A DNA stretch of 41,891 nucleotides from Dehalococcoidia bacterium (lineage in GTDB: Bacteria; Chloroflexota; Dehalococcoidia; GIF9; AB-539-J10), in the NCBI GenBank assembly GCA_030602785.1, contig JAUVZB010000016.1, positions 1 through 41,891 on the forward strand, in the 5' to 3' direction. A program made the translations under genes and the position numbers. This document shows, in pieces, positions 15,481 to 23,491 of this stretch; the first letter of the stretch is position 1, and each line of letters starts with the position of its first letter. Under the pieces are notes generated by a model. It was not told the DNA's origin, made no database searches, and saw nothing but the letters and a program-made list of their open reading frames with translations.

Positions 15481-17184
15481 ATGACAGTATCCCGCAATGG
15501 CCCGCCTCCTTCCACACGTTGGGACATCAGTCCTCCAGCCCCCGGGGAATACCTCAGCGCTGTCACGTACCCTCCACTGGTTGCACAACTGTTGTACAAC
15601 CGCAATGTCGGGCCAGACGAGGTGCCCGCTTACGTGGACCCTGACCTCTTCACCACTGAAAGCCCCTTCGTGCTCCCCGGCGTCAGCGAGGCAGTCGACC
15701 GGATATACCGGGCAATCCGTGAGGGAGAGACAATCGGGGTCTACGGTGATTTCGACGTTGACGGAGTCACCTCAACTGCAGTCATAGTGGAGGCCCTGGA
15801 GATACTGGGTGCTCGTGCCATCGCCCACCTGCCCGACCGGTTCAAGGACAGCCACGGTCTAAAAGCGTCCGGAGTGAAGTCCCTGCGAGACCGGGGCGCG
15901 AGACTGGTGATAACCTGCGACTGCGGCATTTCTGACCTCGCCGAGGCGGACAAGGCCGCCGCGCTGGGCGTGGACCTCCTCGTTACCGACCACCACGTGC
16001 CTCTCTCCGTCCTGCCACGGGCAGTGGCTGTCGTGAATGCGAAGCGCCGGGACAGCCGCTACGGCTTCACGGAGTTCGCGGGCGTCGGAATAGCGTTCAA
16101 GCTCATGCAGGCCCTGTTCTACGGCGACTCGCGGGCCGGGCTCCTCGACGAACTGCTGGAGCTCGTAGCACTCGGCACCGTTGCGGACATGGTTTCACTC
16201 ACCGGTGAGAACAGGCAGTTCGTCCAGAAGGGACTCAAGGTGCTGAACTCAAGCAAGAGGCCCGGCGTTCAGGCACTCATCCGAGTGTCCGGGCTCACGC
16301 CCGGCTCTATCAGCTCCGGCGATATCTCGTGGGCGCTGGGACCAAGAATCAATTCGGCAGGACGACTTGATGATGCCAACATGAGCCTGCGATTGCTCAT
16401 GACGGACTCGGAAGAGGAGGCGCAGTCTCTCGCCGCAGAGCTTGACGCCACCAACAGTGAGCGCCAGACGCTCACCGCCGAGGTCTATGAAAGGGTGCGG
16501 GAACGACTGGCGGACCAACCGGAAGCACCCCTCCTCATGGCTGCGGACGACTGCTACCCGGAGGGAGTAATCGGTCTTGTCGCCGGCAGAATCTCCAAGG
16601 AGCGCTATCGGCCGACGGTTGTCGTCACCACGGGAGAGGACATCTCTCGCGGCAGCTCACGCAGCATACCGGAGTTCGACATGGCGTCAGCGCTGGAGGC
16701 ATGCGGAGACCTGCTGGTCAGTTTCGGCGGCCATCCCATGGCCGCAGGATTTGCTGTCAAGACAGAGAATCTCCCCCGCCTCGAGGAGCGCCTCATTGAG
16801 CTCGCGCAAGAGCGGCTCTCCGGAGTGGAACTCAGCCCGCGCATTAGAATCGACGGGGAGGTCCGGCTGAAGCAACTCGGCGGCGACACGTACAAGCTGA
16901 TGGCTGAACTGGAGCCATTCGGCCAGGACAACCCTCAGCCCTGCTTCATCAGCCGCGGAGTCGAGGTCCTCAAATGCCGCAGCCTCAAGAACCACGAGCG
17001 ATGGATGAGCCTCAGGCTGCGCCAGGACGGAGTGATGTGGGAGGCGGTCGATTTCAGAACCCTCCGGCGCCCGGAGGACGTGCCCAGCCTCATCGACGTG
17101 GTATACACGGTCCGCACACGACGCTGGAACGGCGAGGAGGTCCTGCAAGCGAACGTGCAGGATTTCGCGCCTTCAGCCCTCTAG
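15481..17184 (+). CDS. recJ: Single-stranded-DNA-specific exonuclease RecJ
   Basis: The 567-residue protein has the DHH phosphoesterase motifs: GVYGDFDVDGVTSTA (motif I), CDCGIS, LVTDHHVP (the DHH motif) and VALGTVADMV. The DHHA1 part follows with PEGVIGLVAGRI and the glycine-rich SFGGHPMAAGF. The C-terminal OB-fold region includes ELEPFGQDNPQP. RecJ is a 5'-3' ssDNA exonuclease in recombination and mismatch or excision repair. ATG 15481 was chosen; an in-frame TTG at 15469 is possible but less likely. The gene's end overlaps the convergent lgt gene by 12 bp, so the pair lacks a conventional terminator between them. Confidence 0.97.
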   Translation: MTVSRNGPPPSTRWDISPPAPGEYLSAVTYPPLVAQLLYNRNVGPDEVPAYVDPDLFTTESPFVLPGVSEAVDRIYRAIREGETIGVYGDFDVDGVTSTAVIVEALEILGARAIAHLPDRFKDSHGLKASGVKSLRDRGARLVITCDCGISDLAEADKAAALGVDLLVTDHHVPLSVLPRAVAVVNAKRRDSRYGFTEFAGVGIAFKLMQALFYGDSRAGLLDELLELVALGTVADMVSLTGENRQFVQKGLKVLNSSKRPGVQALIRVSGLTPGSISSGDISWALGPRINSAGRLDDANMSLRLLMTDSEEEAQSLAAELDATNSERQTLTAEVYERVRERLADQPEAPLLMAADDCYPEGVIGLVAGRISKERYRPTVVVTTGEDISRGSSRSIPEFDMASALEACGDLLVSFGGHPMAAGFAVKTENLPRLEERLIELAQERLSGVELSPRIRIDGEVRLKQLGGDTYKLMAELEPFGQDNPQPCFISRGVEVLKCRSLKNHERWMSLRLRQDGVMWEAVDFRTLRRPEDVPSLIDVVYTVRTRRWNGEEVLQANVQDFAPSAL

Positions 17185-17985
17185 GCTGTCGCCCTGTTCG
17201 CCCCGTTGAGCGGCGAGGTGTCCACGCCATTTCATGACGAGAATCGGCAGGCACGCAAGAATGACACCCAGGCTGATGAGCTGGCCCTGCTGAAGTCCAA
17301 GAGCAACGGGTTCGTTCACTCTCCAGAAACGAATCACGAAGTCCCCTGCTGAATAGAGCATGACATACGTGAGGAACGAGGACCCGTCAGGCTTCGGTCG
17401 CTTCCGCATCCAGAAGACAACGGCGAAGACGACCAGATTCCATGCTACGAAGTAGAGCTGTGTTGGGTGCAGGGGAACTCCGGGCAGGGCACAGAACGAA
17501 TTGGGGTGGTCGTAGATCACAGCCCACGGCACCGATGTCGGCGACCCATGGCAACAGCCGTTTATGAAGCAACCCACCCTGCCGACGGCCTGTCCCAGAG
17601 GCGCCCCGAGAGCCACAGCGTCGCCCACCCGTGCCATGCTCGACCACGGGATACGATTGACCCGCGTATACAGGAATGCACCCAGAGGCGCACCGAGTAT
17701 GGCCCCATACAGGCCAAGTCCTGCGAAGTTGAGCAAATCGATTGACTGGCCGGGGTGGGACATCAAGTGGTCGACCACGTGCACCATCCGCGACATGACC
17801 AGCCCTCCAACAACCCCCCACAGGAAGACGCCGTACAACTGCTCTTCGGAGATGCCCGTTCGCCGGGCTTCCAGCACTGCCGCAACGAGTACCGTCAGGA
17901 CGGCAAGAGCGACCATCACTCCGTACCACCGGACCGTCAGGCCCCCGATGGCAAATGCTACCGGATCGATATCGATTACGTTCAT
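17173..17985 (-). CDS. lgt: Prolipoprotein diacylglyceryl transferase Lgt
   Basis: The 270-residue integral membrane protein carries family signatures: VRWYGVMVALAV near the start, GLGLYGAILGAPLGA, VGRVGCFINGCCHGSPT (the Lgt core), and PLHPTQLYFV with a conserved His. About seven hydrophobic helices fit the known topology. Lgt attaches diacylglycerol to the lipobox cysteine of prolipoproteins; the zinc-binding lipoprotein encoded at 19017 is a potential client. It ends within the last codons of recJ on the opposite strand. Confidence 0.96.
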   Translation of the reverse strand: MNVIDIDPVAFAIGGLTVRWYGVMVALAVLTVLVAAVLEARRTGISEEQLYGVFLWGVVGGLVMSRMVHVVDHLMSHPGQSIDLLNFAGLGLYGAILGAPLGAFLYTRVNRIPWSSMARVGDAVALGAPLGQAVGRVGCFINGCCHGSPTSVPWAVIYDHPNSFCALPGVPLHPTQLYFVAWNLVVFAVVFWMRKRPKPDGSSFLTYVMLYSAGDFVIRFWRVNEPVALGLQQGQLISLGVILACLPILVMKWRGHLAAQRGEQGDSLEG

Positions 17986-18480
17986 GGCAGTACGGGGCCA
18001 CCCCCATCGCCAGCAACCTCGCCGGGACGACGGCCGCCCGATATCCTAGCACAAGAGAGGCAGCGGGCCGGATTCGCATGGCTGTTCTGTAGCTGGTCCA
18101 TGGTTCTGTCCACCCGCCGGGCGGGTAGATAGTAGGCGGAGTGGAATTGCCTCGTTTCCCGTAGGGGCGGACCTCCGTGTCCGCCCGTGGGGGTTGGTGG
18201 GCGGCAGGGTGGGATTGCGTAGTGGGCCATTCTGGGCTGTGCTGCCCTTTGCAGCGTTGTGTGAAGACACGACGACGGGCGAGGCATGCCGGGTAGTGTG
18301 TCGTTCAGGGCTGTGTTGGCCTTTGCAGCGTTGTGTAACGACAGGACGACGGGCGAGGCATGCCTCGCCCCTACATTCGGACCACTCCACACCCACCTCC
18401 ATCGAGCCGATTGGGACGGTCACCGCACGGCTTCCATACCGTCGCTACGAGTCGTTCAGCCGCAGGGGGCGACTCGACAC
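17986..18480. repeat. Hairpin and tandem-repeat intergenic region upstream of zur
   Basis: This stretch has no supported gene. GTAGGGGCGGACCTCCGTGT plus CCGCCC (18161-18186) forms a hairpin with a CTCC-type loop. A ~74-bp unit containing CTTTGCAGCGTTGTGT and ACGACGGGCGAGGCATGCC occurs twice in tandem (starting 18234 and 18308). The second unit ends in a perfect 20-bp palindrome GGGCGAGGCATGCCTCGCCC (18351-18370) followed by CTAC, the same flank as the composite repeats of the 8-10 kb region. Confidence 0.6.
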
Positions 18481-18483
18481 CAG

Positions 18484-18530
18484 TTGACCTGTAGCGCGCG
18501 GCGCGCTATGCTAGATGAAAATCCTTTTCA
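18484..18530 (+). promoter_or_regulatory. zur promoter with Zur-type operator
   Basis: TTGACC (18484-18489), a 17-bp spacer and TATGCT (18507-18512) form a good promoter. Immediately downstream is the perfect palindrome TGAAAATCCTTTTCA (18516-18530, 6-3-6), which closely resembles zinc-uptake regulator boxes. It would cover the transcription start, so zinc-loaded Zur would repress the whole zur-znuACB operon, including itself. This reading fits the genes that follow. Confidence 0.8.
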
Positions 18531-18540
18531 TTTAGCACCA

Positions 18541-19020
18541 ATGAAGACCACGAACACCGAGCCGGGAATACTGAACAAGCTGCGGGCCAGGGGCTACAAA
18601 CTGACCCCTCAGCGACGCGCGGTCGTGCGCGCTCTCGCGACATCAGACAGACACATGACGCCTGCACAGGTCCACACCGCAACACGGGAGGAGAGGGACG
18701 ACGTCGGGCTCGTCACAGTGTACCGCACGATCAGGATGCTCGCCGAGCTGGGCCTCGTGTGCGAGATATCAACAGACGGACACCAGCGAAGCTACCTCCT
18801 GCGAAGGCCGCCGGAGCACCATCATCACCTCGTGTGCTCCAGTTGCGGTTGTGTGGTTGACTTCGTGAGCAGCGATGTCGAACGGCTCCAGAGCCGCCTC
18901 GCCCGCGAGACCGGGTTCAGGATAGACGGGCACATCGTGGAGTTCGTAGGCTGCTGTGCGCAATGCCGGAGCTCGGCCCCCTCACCGGAGGTCGTTCACA
19001 GACAGAGAGGCATTGCATGA
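18541..19020 (+). CDS. zur: Fur-family regulator, probably Zur
   Basis: The 159-residue protein is a complete Fur-family repressor: a winged helix (LTPQRRAVVRALA... and DVGLVTVYRTIRMLAELGLV, residues about 20-75), then the metal-sensing region PEHHHHLVCSSCGCVVDF with the first CxxC. The second CxxC comes late in GCCAQCRS. The ATG at 18541 lies just after the operator. Its stop overlaps the start of the metal-binding lipoprotein gene (ATGA), and the Znu-type transporter follows, so it most likely senses zinc. Fe or Mn sensing cannot be ruled out from sequence alone. Confidence 0.88.
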   Translation: MKTTNTEPGILNKLRARGYKLTPQRRAVVRALATSDRHMTPAQVHTATREERDDVGLVTVYRTIRMLAELGLVCEISTDGHQRSYLLRRPPEHHHHLVCSSCGCVVDFVSSDVERLQSRLARETGFRIDGHIVEFVGCCAQCRSSAPSPEVVHRQRGIA

Positions 19021-19940
19021 ACCCGGTAATGACAGGACTTCCGATGCCGTGCTGCTTCCGGAGACCCACAAAACCCTCCCACACCCATCACTCCTCTACG
19101 ACAATCCTGCTTGCCGGTGCACTTGCTGTCTGCCTGCTTGCCTCTACCGCAGGCTGCACCAACCCACGAGTAGAAGAGACGGACACAATCAAGGTGATTG
19201 CGACGATTCTGCCGCTAGCGGACTTCGTGCAACAGGTCGGTGGCGAGAGGGTTGATGTCACAGTCATGGTTCCCCCCGGCGCCAGTCCGCACGTCCACGA
19301 GCCGACACCGGGCCAGATGGCTGATGTGAGCAAGGCGGACGTGTACGTCAAAGTTGGTTCGGGCGTGGAATTCGAGATTACGTGGCTGGACAAGCTCGTC
19401 GAGCAGAACCGTGCCATGCACATCATCGACTGCTCGGAGGGAATCGCCGTGGTGGGCGGCGACCCCCACATCTGGAACTCCCCAGCCAACGCATCAAAGA
19501 TGGTGGAGAACACCTGCGAGGGGCTTGTCTCAGTCGACCCGGCTGCCGCGGACCACTACAGACGCAACCTCGAGGGCTACAACGAGCAGCTTGCCGAACT
19601 GGACAGCTACATGCACGAACGCTTCGATGGCGCCACCGAACGCCATTTCATGATGTACCACCCTTCGTTCGGCTATCTGGCAAGCCAGTATGACCTCACG
19701 CAGATAGCGGTCGAGCGCGAGGGGAAGAGCCCCACCCCACAGGTGCTGCGGGACTGCGTAGACCTCGCGCGGACTCACAACCTGGACTACATCTTCGTTG
19801 GCTCCCAGATGTCGCCTTTCGAGGCCGCGAGCCTCGCCGAGGCAATCAACGCAGAGACGGCCCTGATGGACCCTCTGCCCGCCGACTACGTGGCGAACAT
19901 GAGAGACGTGGCGGACGCAATCGCCCGGGAACTCGAGTAG
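19017..19940 (+). CDS. znuA: Metal-binding ABC transporter lipoprotein, ZnuA-type
   Basis: The 307-residue protein starts with a signal peptide (TTILLAGALAVCLLASTAGC) ending in a lipobox with Cys after STAG, so it should be lipid-anchored by Lgt. The mature part has the cluster A-I metal-binding motifs: PGASPHVHEPTP, GGDPHIWNSP and MMYHPSFGY, each with a metal-ligand His. The final part, FVGSQMSPFEAASLAEAI, is typical. It lacks the long His-rich loop of some ZnuA proteins. ATG 19017 overlaps the zur stop by 4 bp. It captures Zn2+ (possibly Mn2+) and delivers it to the ZnuB permease. Confidence 0.9.
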   Translation: MNPVMTGLPMPCCFRRPTKPSHTHHSSTTILLAGALAVCLLASTAGCTNPRVEETDTIKVIATILPLADFVQQVGGERVDVTVMVPPGASPHVHEPTPGQMADVSKADVYVKVGSGVEFEITWLDKLVEQNRAMHIIDCSEGIAVVGGDPHIWNSPANASKMVENTCEGLVSVDPAAADHYRRNLEGYNEQLAELDSYMHERFDGATERHFMMYHPSFGYLASQYDLTQIAVEREGKSPTPQVLRDCVDLARTHNLDYIFVGSQMSPFEAASLAEAINAETALMDPLPADYVANMRDVADAIARELE

Positions 19941-19952
19941 ACAGGAAATCAG

Positions 19953-20777
19953 ATGTCCGGAAGAGAAATGAGACAGCACGTGCCAGGAAGCACGAAGGCG
20001 AAAGACACTCACAACACGGCGGCGCCGGCGGAAGTCGTGAACCTCCGCGAAGTCTCGGTCGACTACGACGGCTTCATCGCGCTGGAGAGCGTGAACCTCA
20101 GCGTACAGGAGAACGACTTCTTCGGCATTATCGGCCCCAACGGCGGTGGAAAGAGCACGCTGCTCAAGGTCATCCTTGGGCTCGTCAGTCCGCAACAGGG
20201 CGAGGTGACAGTGTGGGGACAGCCACCACTGAAGAGCCCCCGACGGGTCGGCTACGTGCCGCAACACAGTTCGTTCGACCGGGATTTCCCGATCACGGTG
20301 TGGAACGTCGTGCTGATGGGACGTCTCTCCCGTGCTCACATGTTCCGGGCCTACGATGAGCACGACAGGCAGAAGGCCCTGGAAGCTCTCCAGACGGTTG
20401 GCATGACCGACCTGCGAAAGCGCCCCATCGGCAGCCTATCAGGTGGTCAGCAGCAGCGGGCATTCATCGCTCGAGCTCTGGTACGTGACCCTGCTCTCCT
20501 GCTGCTTGATGAACCCATGGCGAACGTGGATTCTGGCACACAGGAGGAGATCTACGAACTCCTCTCCGAGCTGAGCCACCGGATGGCCATCATGATGGTC
20601 ACACATGACCTTTCGGCAATATCAACCTACGTCGACAAGATTGCGTGCCTCAACCGGCGCCTGTACTACCACGGCTCGAAGGAGATACCGGCCGAGGATA
20701 TCGAGGCTGCGTACGGTTGCCCCATCGAGCTTCTCGCACACGGAATGCCGCACAGAGTCCTGAGGAGACACGACTGA
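19953..20777 (+). CDS. znuC: Zinc/manganese ABC transporter ATPase, ZnuC-type
   Basis: The 274-residue ABC ATPase has Walker [10 protein letters not shown] (about 66-74), the Q-loop region [10 protein letters not shown], signature LSGGQQQR, Walker B ALLLLDEP and the switch His in [25 protein letters not shown] before the signature is typical of the Mn/Zn (MntA/ZnuC) group. It begins 12 bp after the znuA stop, with AGGA upstream of ATG. Its N-terminal ~30 residues ([10 protein letters not shown]...) are an unusual hydrophilic extension. Its stop overlaps the permease start (TGATG). Confidence 0.95.
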   Translation: MSGREMRQHVPGSTKAKDTHNTAAPAEVVNLREVSVDYDGFIALESVNLSVQENDFFGIIGPNGGGKSTLLKVILGLVSPQQGEVTVWGQPPLKSPRRVGYVPQHSSFDRDFPITVWNVVLMGRLSRAHMFRAYDEHDRQKALEALQTVGMTDLRKRPIGSLSGGQQQRAFIARALVRDPALLLLDEPMANVDSGTQEEIYELLSELSHRMAIMMVTHDLSAISTYVDKIACLNRRLYYHGSKEIPAEDIEAAYGCPIELLAHGMPHRVLRRHD

Positions 20778-21604
20778 TGCTCTCCGTACTCAGCTACGAC
20801 TTCATGCAGAACGCCCTGGCTGCGGGGATACTCGCAGGCATCGCATGCGGGGTGGTTGGCACATTTGTCGTGGTCAGGCGGATGGTGTTCATCAGTGGCG
20901 GCGTCTCCCACGCCACGTTCGGTGGAATCGGGCTCGCCTACCTGCTGGGCTTCAACCCCATGCTTGGGGCACTGTTGTTCGCGGTCGCAGCCGCGCTCGG
21001 CATGGGGGTCATCACACGCAAGACAAAGCTGTCTGAAGACACAGGCATCGGCGTGCTCTGGGCAACAGGCATGGCACTGGGTGTCATCTTCGTCGGCCTG
21101 GCATCCGGCTACGCTCCGGACCTCTTCAGCTACCTGTTCGGCAATATCCTGACGGTCCAGAGAAGTGAGCTGCTCATGATGCTCGTCCTGGACGGGGTCA
21201 TCATCGCTACCGTACTGGCCTTCTACAACGAGCTCCTCGCTGTGAGCTTCGACGAGGAATTCGCCAGAGTGGAAGGCATCCCCACAGCCACGCTCCAGAT
21301 GGTCCTGCTTGGACTGATAGCTCTCACCATAGTGACTGTAATCAGGGTTGTGGGAATCGTACTGGTCATCGCCCTCCTGACCATCCCTCCCGCAATCGCA
21401 CGACAGTACACTGCAAGCCTCTCGAGTATGATGCGCCTTGCTGTGGCAGTGAGCGTTGGCCTCTCCGTGTGCGGAATCGCCCTGTCCTATCTGCTCAACA
21501 TTGCATCGGGAGCAACGATAATCCTACTCGCCAGCGTCACACTCCTGACCGTGCTCCTCACAAAGAAAGTGCGTACCGGGCGGGCTGCGAGGAACACAGG
21601 CTAG
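20777..21604 (+). CDS. znuB: Zinc/manganese ABC transporter permease, ZnuB-type
   Basis: The 275-residue permease has about eight or nine hydrophobic helices and the family motifs [24 protein letters not shown] near the N-terminus and [24 protein letters not shown] near the C-terminus. It completes the ABC-3 family transporter. The start overlaps znuC (ATG shares the A of TGA). Its last codons run into the left end of a TA-flanked element: the TAG stop is made of the target TA plus the first G of the element. Length is normal, so only the tail ([13 protein letters not shown]) is likely to have been altered. Confidence 0.93.
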   Translation: MLSVLSYDFMQNALAAGILAGIACGVVGTFVVVRRMVFISGGVSHATFGGIGLAYLLGFNPMLGALLFAVAAALGMGVITRKTKLSEDTGIGVLWATGMALGVIFVGLASGYAPDLFSYLFGNILTVQRSELLMMLVLDGVIIATVLAFYNELLAVSFDEEFARVEGIPTATLQMVLLGLIALTIVTVIRVVGIVLVIALLTIPPAIARQYTASLSSMMRLAVAVSVGLSVCGIALSYLLNIASGATIILLASVTLLTVLLTKKVRTGRAARNTG

Positions 21605-21770
21605 GAACCTGTCGGAGAAACAGCCCCTGCGGCATTGGTACGAAGGGAGCAGCTCTGCGACGGGGCGCACTTGAGCTCATTAGCGCATCACCGTCCTTCG
21701 TGAAGCAACACACCAACCCCACCCTGCGCTGCGTGGTCTCATCGTCAGCACGGTTATTCCGACAGGCTCC
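21604..21770. mobile_element. MITE-like element 1 (TA-flanked)
   Basis: The element is bounded by TA at 21602-21603 and 21771-21772. Its left end GGAACCTGTCGGAGAAAC and right end GTTATTCCGACAGGCTCC are inverted repeats (15 of 18). No reading frame inside it is convincing. TA-flanking and the TIR style suggest a non-autonomous IS630/Tc1-mariner relative; the parent transposase is not in the window. Confidence 0.75.
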
Positions 21771-21772
21771 TA

Positions 21773-21865
21773 GGAGCCTGTCGGAGTAATGTTTTGCCTG
21801 AAGCTAAATGCCCCCGATTCTTAGGTTGCTCTAGCTTTGACTCAGGGATTACTCGGACACACTCC
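21773..21865. mobile_element. MITE-like element 2 (TA-flanked), abutting element 1
   Basis: The left end GGAGCCTGTCGGAGTAAT and right end ATTACTCGGACACACTCC are inverted repeats (15 of 18), flanked by TA at 21771-21772 (shared with element 1) and 21866-21867. The two inner ends of elements 1 and 2 form a near-perfect 37-bp palindrome across the shared TA. It interrupts the small minus-strand gene whose start is at 21995. Confidence 0.75.
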
Positions 21866-21995
21866 TAGCCTGGAGCCTTCCTGTGTTCGAGATGTAGCTG
21901 TGGACATCCGTTGTGCCCGACTTGTCGACGATGCCGTTCCATGAGTCGATGTTGCTCGCGTTCATGCAGGCAATGACCGATTCCTTCATGTTCAT
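21849..21995 (-). pseudogene. Truncated small-protein gene, paralogue of 26591-27175
   Basis: From ATG 21995 the frame reads MNMKESVIACMNASNIDSWN and continues with GIVDKSGTTDVHSYISNTGR, then runs into MITE 2, which supplies a stop after 48 codons. About half of the first 40 residues match the protein starting at 27175 (VIA, GVVDKS, VH, NTGRL). The remainder of the gene is gone. The nucleotide similarity continues through the divergent intergenic region into the start of the hydrolase gene at 22060. Family unknown. An ATG at 21989 is an alternative start. Confidence 0.55.
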
Positions 21996-22059
21996 GCCCG
22001 TCCACGTTTGATGCGACAAGACCGAGGATTTGTGTCATCCTTCGAGAGAGGAGAGGGCC

Positions 22060-23163
22060 ATGAGGCGCACAGTGCGGCGGTATCTGTGTGGCGTGGGGGC
22101 TGCCACGAGGGCAGTGGTGGTCGGACTGGTTGGTTGCGCCTTGCTCCTGCTTGCCTCGGGAAGTCCGACCGCCTTCTCTACGCCAGCCGTCGATTCCTGC
22201 ACCGTCTTTGCCGTCAAGCAGCGGGATACCGTCTACCTTGGCAACAACGAGGACTACCCCTACGCCGAAAGCGCCTACTGGGTCGATCCCGGCGAGGAAG
22301 GAGAATACGATGTGTTCTACTTCGGCCTTGATGACCTTCGGCCTCGCGGCGGCGTCAACGACAAGGGTCTCTGCTACGATGCGACCGGCCTGCCGGAAGC
22401 CCTGCTGAACCGGCACTACGAACTGACTCCGCTGAAGATTCACTTCCCCATACTCGCGCTGCGGAACTGCAGCACAGTGGAGGAGGTCATTGCTCTCGCG
22501 CTGAGCTACGACTGGGGCCGCCACATGCGCTACCAGGCGCTGTTCGCCGATGCAACCGGCGACGCGGTGGTGATAAGCCCCGGTTTCGATGGAGAACTGG
22601 CCTTCACCAGGAAGAGCGAGGGCAACGCCTACCTTATCGCCACGAATTTCAACCTCGGTGAGAAGTATTATGGCGAATACCCGTGCGAGCGCTACGACAC
22701 AGTTGCTGTCATGTTGGAAAAGACGAAGACCGACACCGACCTCACTGTGGAGCTGTGCCGCGATGTGCTTGCCGCCGTTGACCAGAGCGAAGCCGATGCC
22801 TACACGCTGTACTCGACCATCACCGACCCCGTCGAGGGACTGGTCTATGTCTACTACCTGCGGCAGTTCCAAAAGGGCGTCGTTCTCGATGTTGCTGAAC
22901 TGCTGGAAACAGGAGAAGCGGCCTATTCCATGCGGGCGCTGTTCCCCGTGAGCCTGGTGACGCGCGCCGAAGCGGCTATCCCCGAGGAGCCCGCGGATGT
23001 GCGATTGCATGTGGCCACGGCCCTGCTCCTAGTGGCTGCGGCTGTGGCGGTCGTTCGGATTGAGATGGCGGGGCGCAGAAGTCACCCGCGCAGCCGACCC
23101 GCGTCACGCCGCTGGCACCGGGTTCCGGCGTCCCGCTCCACGCTGCTACGAGGGCAACACTAG
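22060..23163 (+). CDS. C45/choloylglycine-type Ntn hydrolase, secreted and membrane-tethered
   Basis: The 367-residue protein has an N-terminal signal or anchor (AVVVGLVGCALLLLASG) followed by VDSCTVFAVKQRDTVYLGNNEDYP. In Ntn hydrolases of the linear-amide group (penicillin V acylase, C45 acyltransferase), the Cys becomes the N-terminal nucleophile after propeptide removal and the NNED region is conserved. GVNDKGLCYDATG and the later LIATNFNLG also fit. A second hydrophobic helix (VATALLLVAAAVAVV, about residue 320) is followed by an Arg-rich tail, so the enzyme domain should sit outside the membrane. Substrate unknown; N-acyl amides are typical. Start ATG 22060 has GAGAGGAGAGG upstream. The gene is divergent from the broken small gene at 21995. 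Confidence 0.82.
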   Translation: MRRTVRRYLCGVGAATRAVVVGLVGCALLLLASGSPTAFSTPAVDSCTVFAVKQRDTVYLGNNEDYPYAESAYWVDPGEEGEYDVFYFGLDDLRPRGGVNDKGLCYDATGLPEALLNRHYELTPLKIHFPILALRNCSTVEEVIALALSYDWGRHMRYQALFADATGDAVVISPGFDGELAFTRKSEGNAYLIATNFNLGEKYYGEYPCERYDTVAVMLEKTKTDTDLTVELCRDVLAAVDQSEADAYTLYSTITDPVEGLVYVYYLRQFQKGVVLDVAELLETGEAAYSMRALFPVSLVTRAEAAIPEEPADVRLHVATALLLVAAAVAVVRIEMAGRRSHPRSRPASRRWHRVPASRSTLLRGQH

Positions 23164-23491
23164 CCTTCTGTCTCAGTTCATGGTGCCGCCCCGCGGAGGC
23201 GCGTCTCCGGAGAAGGACTGCCTCCCACGAGACGCGGCAAGCGATGCAGCTATCACAGTTCTCAACGCGTTCGTGACTCCCAGCCTCCGCGGGGCAGTTC
23301 CTTCAGTAAGCATGGTGTCTATACGTACGACAAGCCTCCGGGTGTACTGAGAAGGGAAGGCTGGCCAGTAGGGTGCGCCTCCCCGTACTTGGACGGCTTC
23401 GTTCCGATACCGTTCGAGAAACCACACGGGAGAGGGTAGAACAGGCCCCAACAAAGCGCGCGGTTCCCTGGTCTGCTCGCTAGTGGAGTGG
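23164..23491. repeat. Intergenic region with a 13-bp perfect inverted repeat
   Basis: GCCCCGCGGAGGC (23188-23200) and its exact complement GCCTCCGCGGGGC (23283-23295) flank 82 bp. This looks like a short element or a decayed insertion. The remaining bases up to the stop of the minus-strand gene at 23492 show nothing I recognise; the minus-strand frame across the repeat has no family features. Confidence 0.4.

Noticed and set aside
21865-23010. 381-codon minus-strand frame
   Set aside because: It is the reverse shadow of the Ntn hydrolase gene, and its start lies in the hydrolase body; the small-gene remnant is in another frame.
23173-23454. 93-codon minus-strand frame
   Set aside because: It covers the inverted repeat and lacks a ribosome site or family features.
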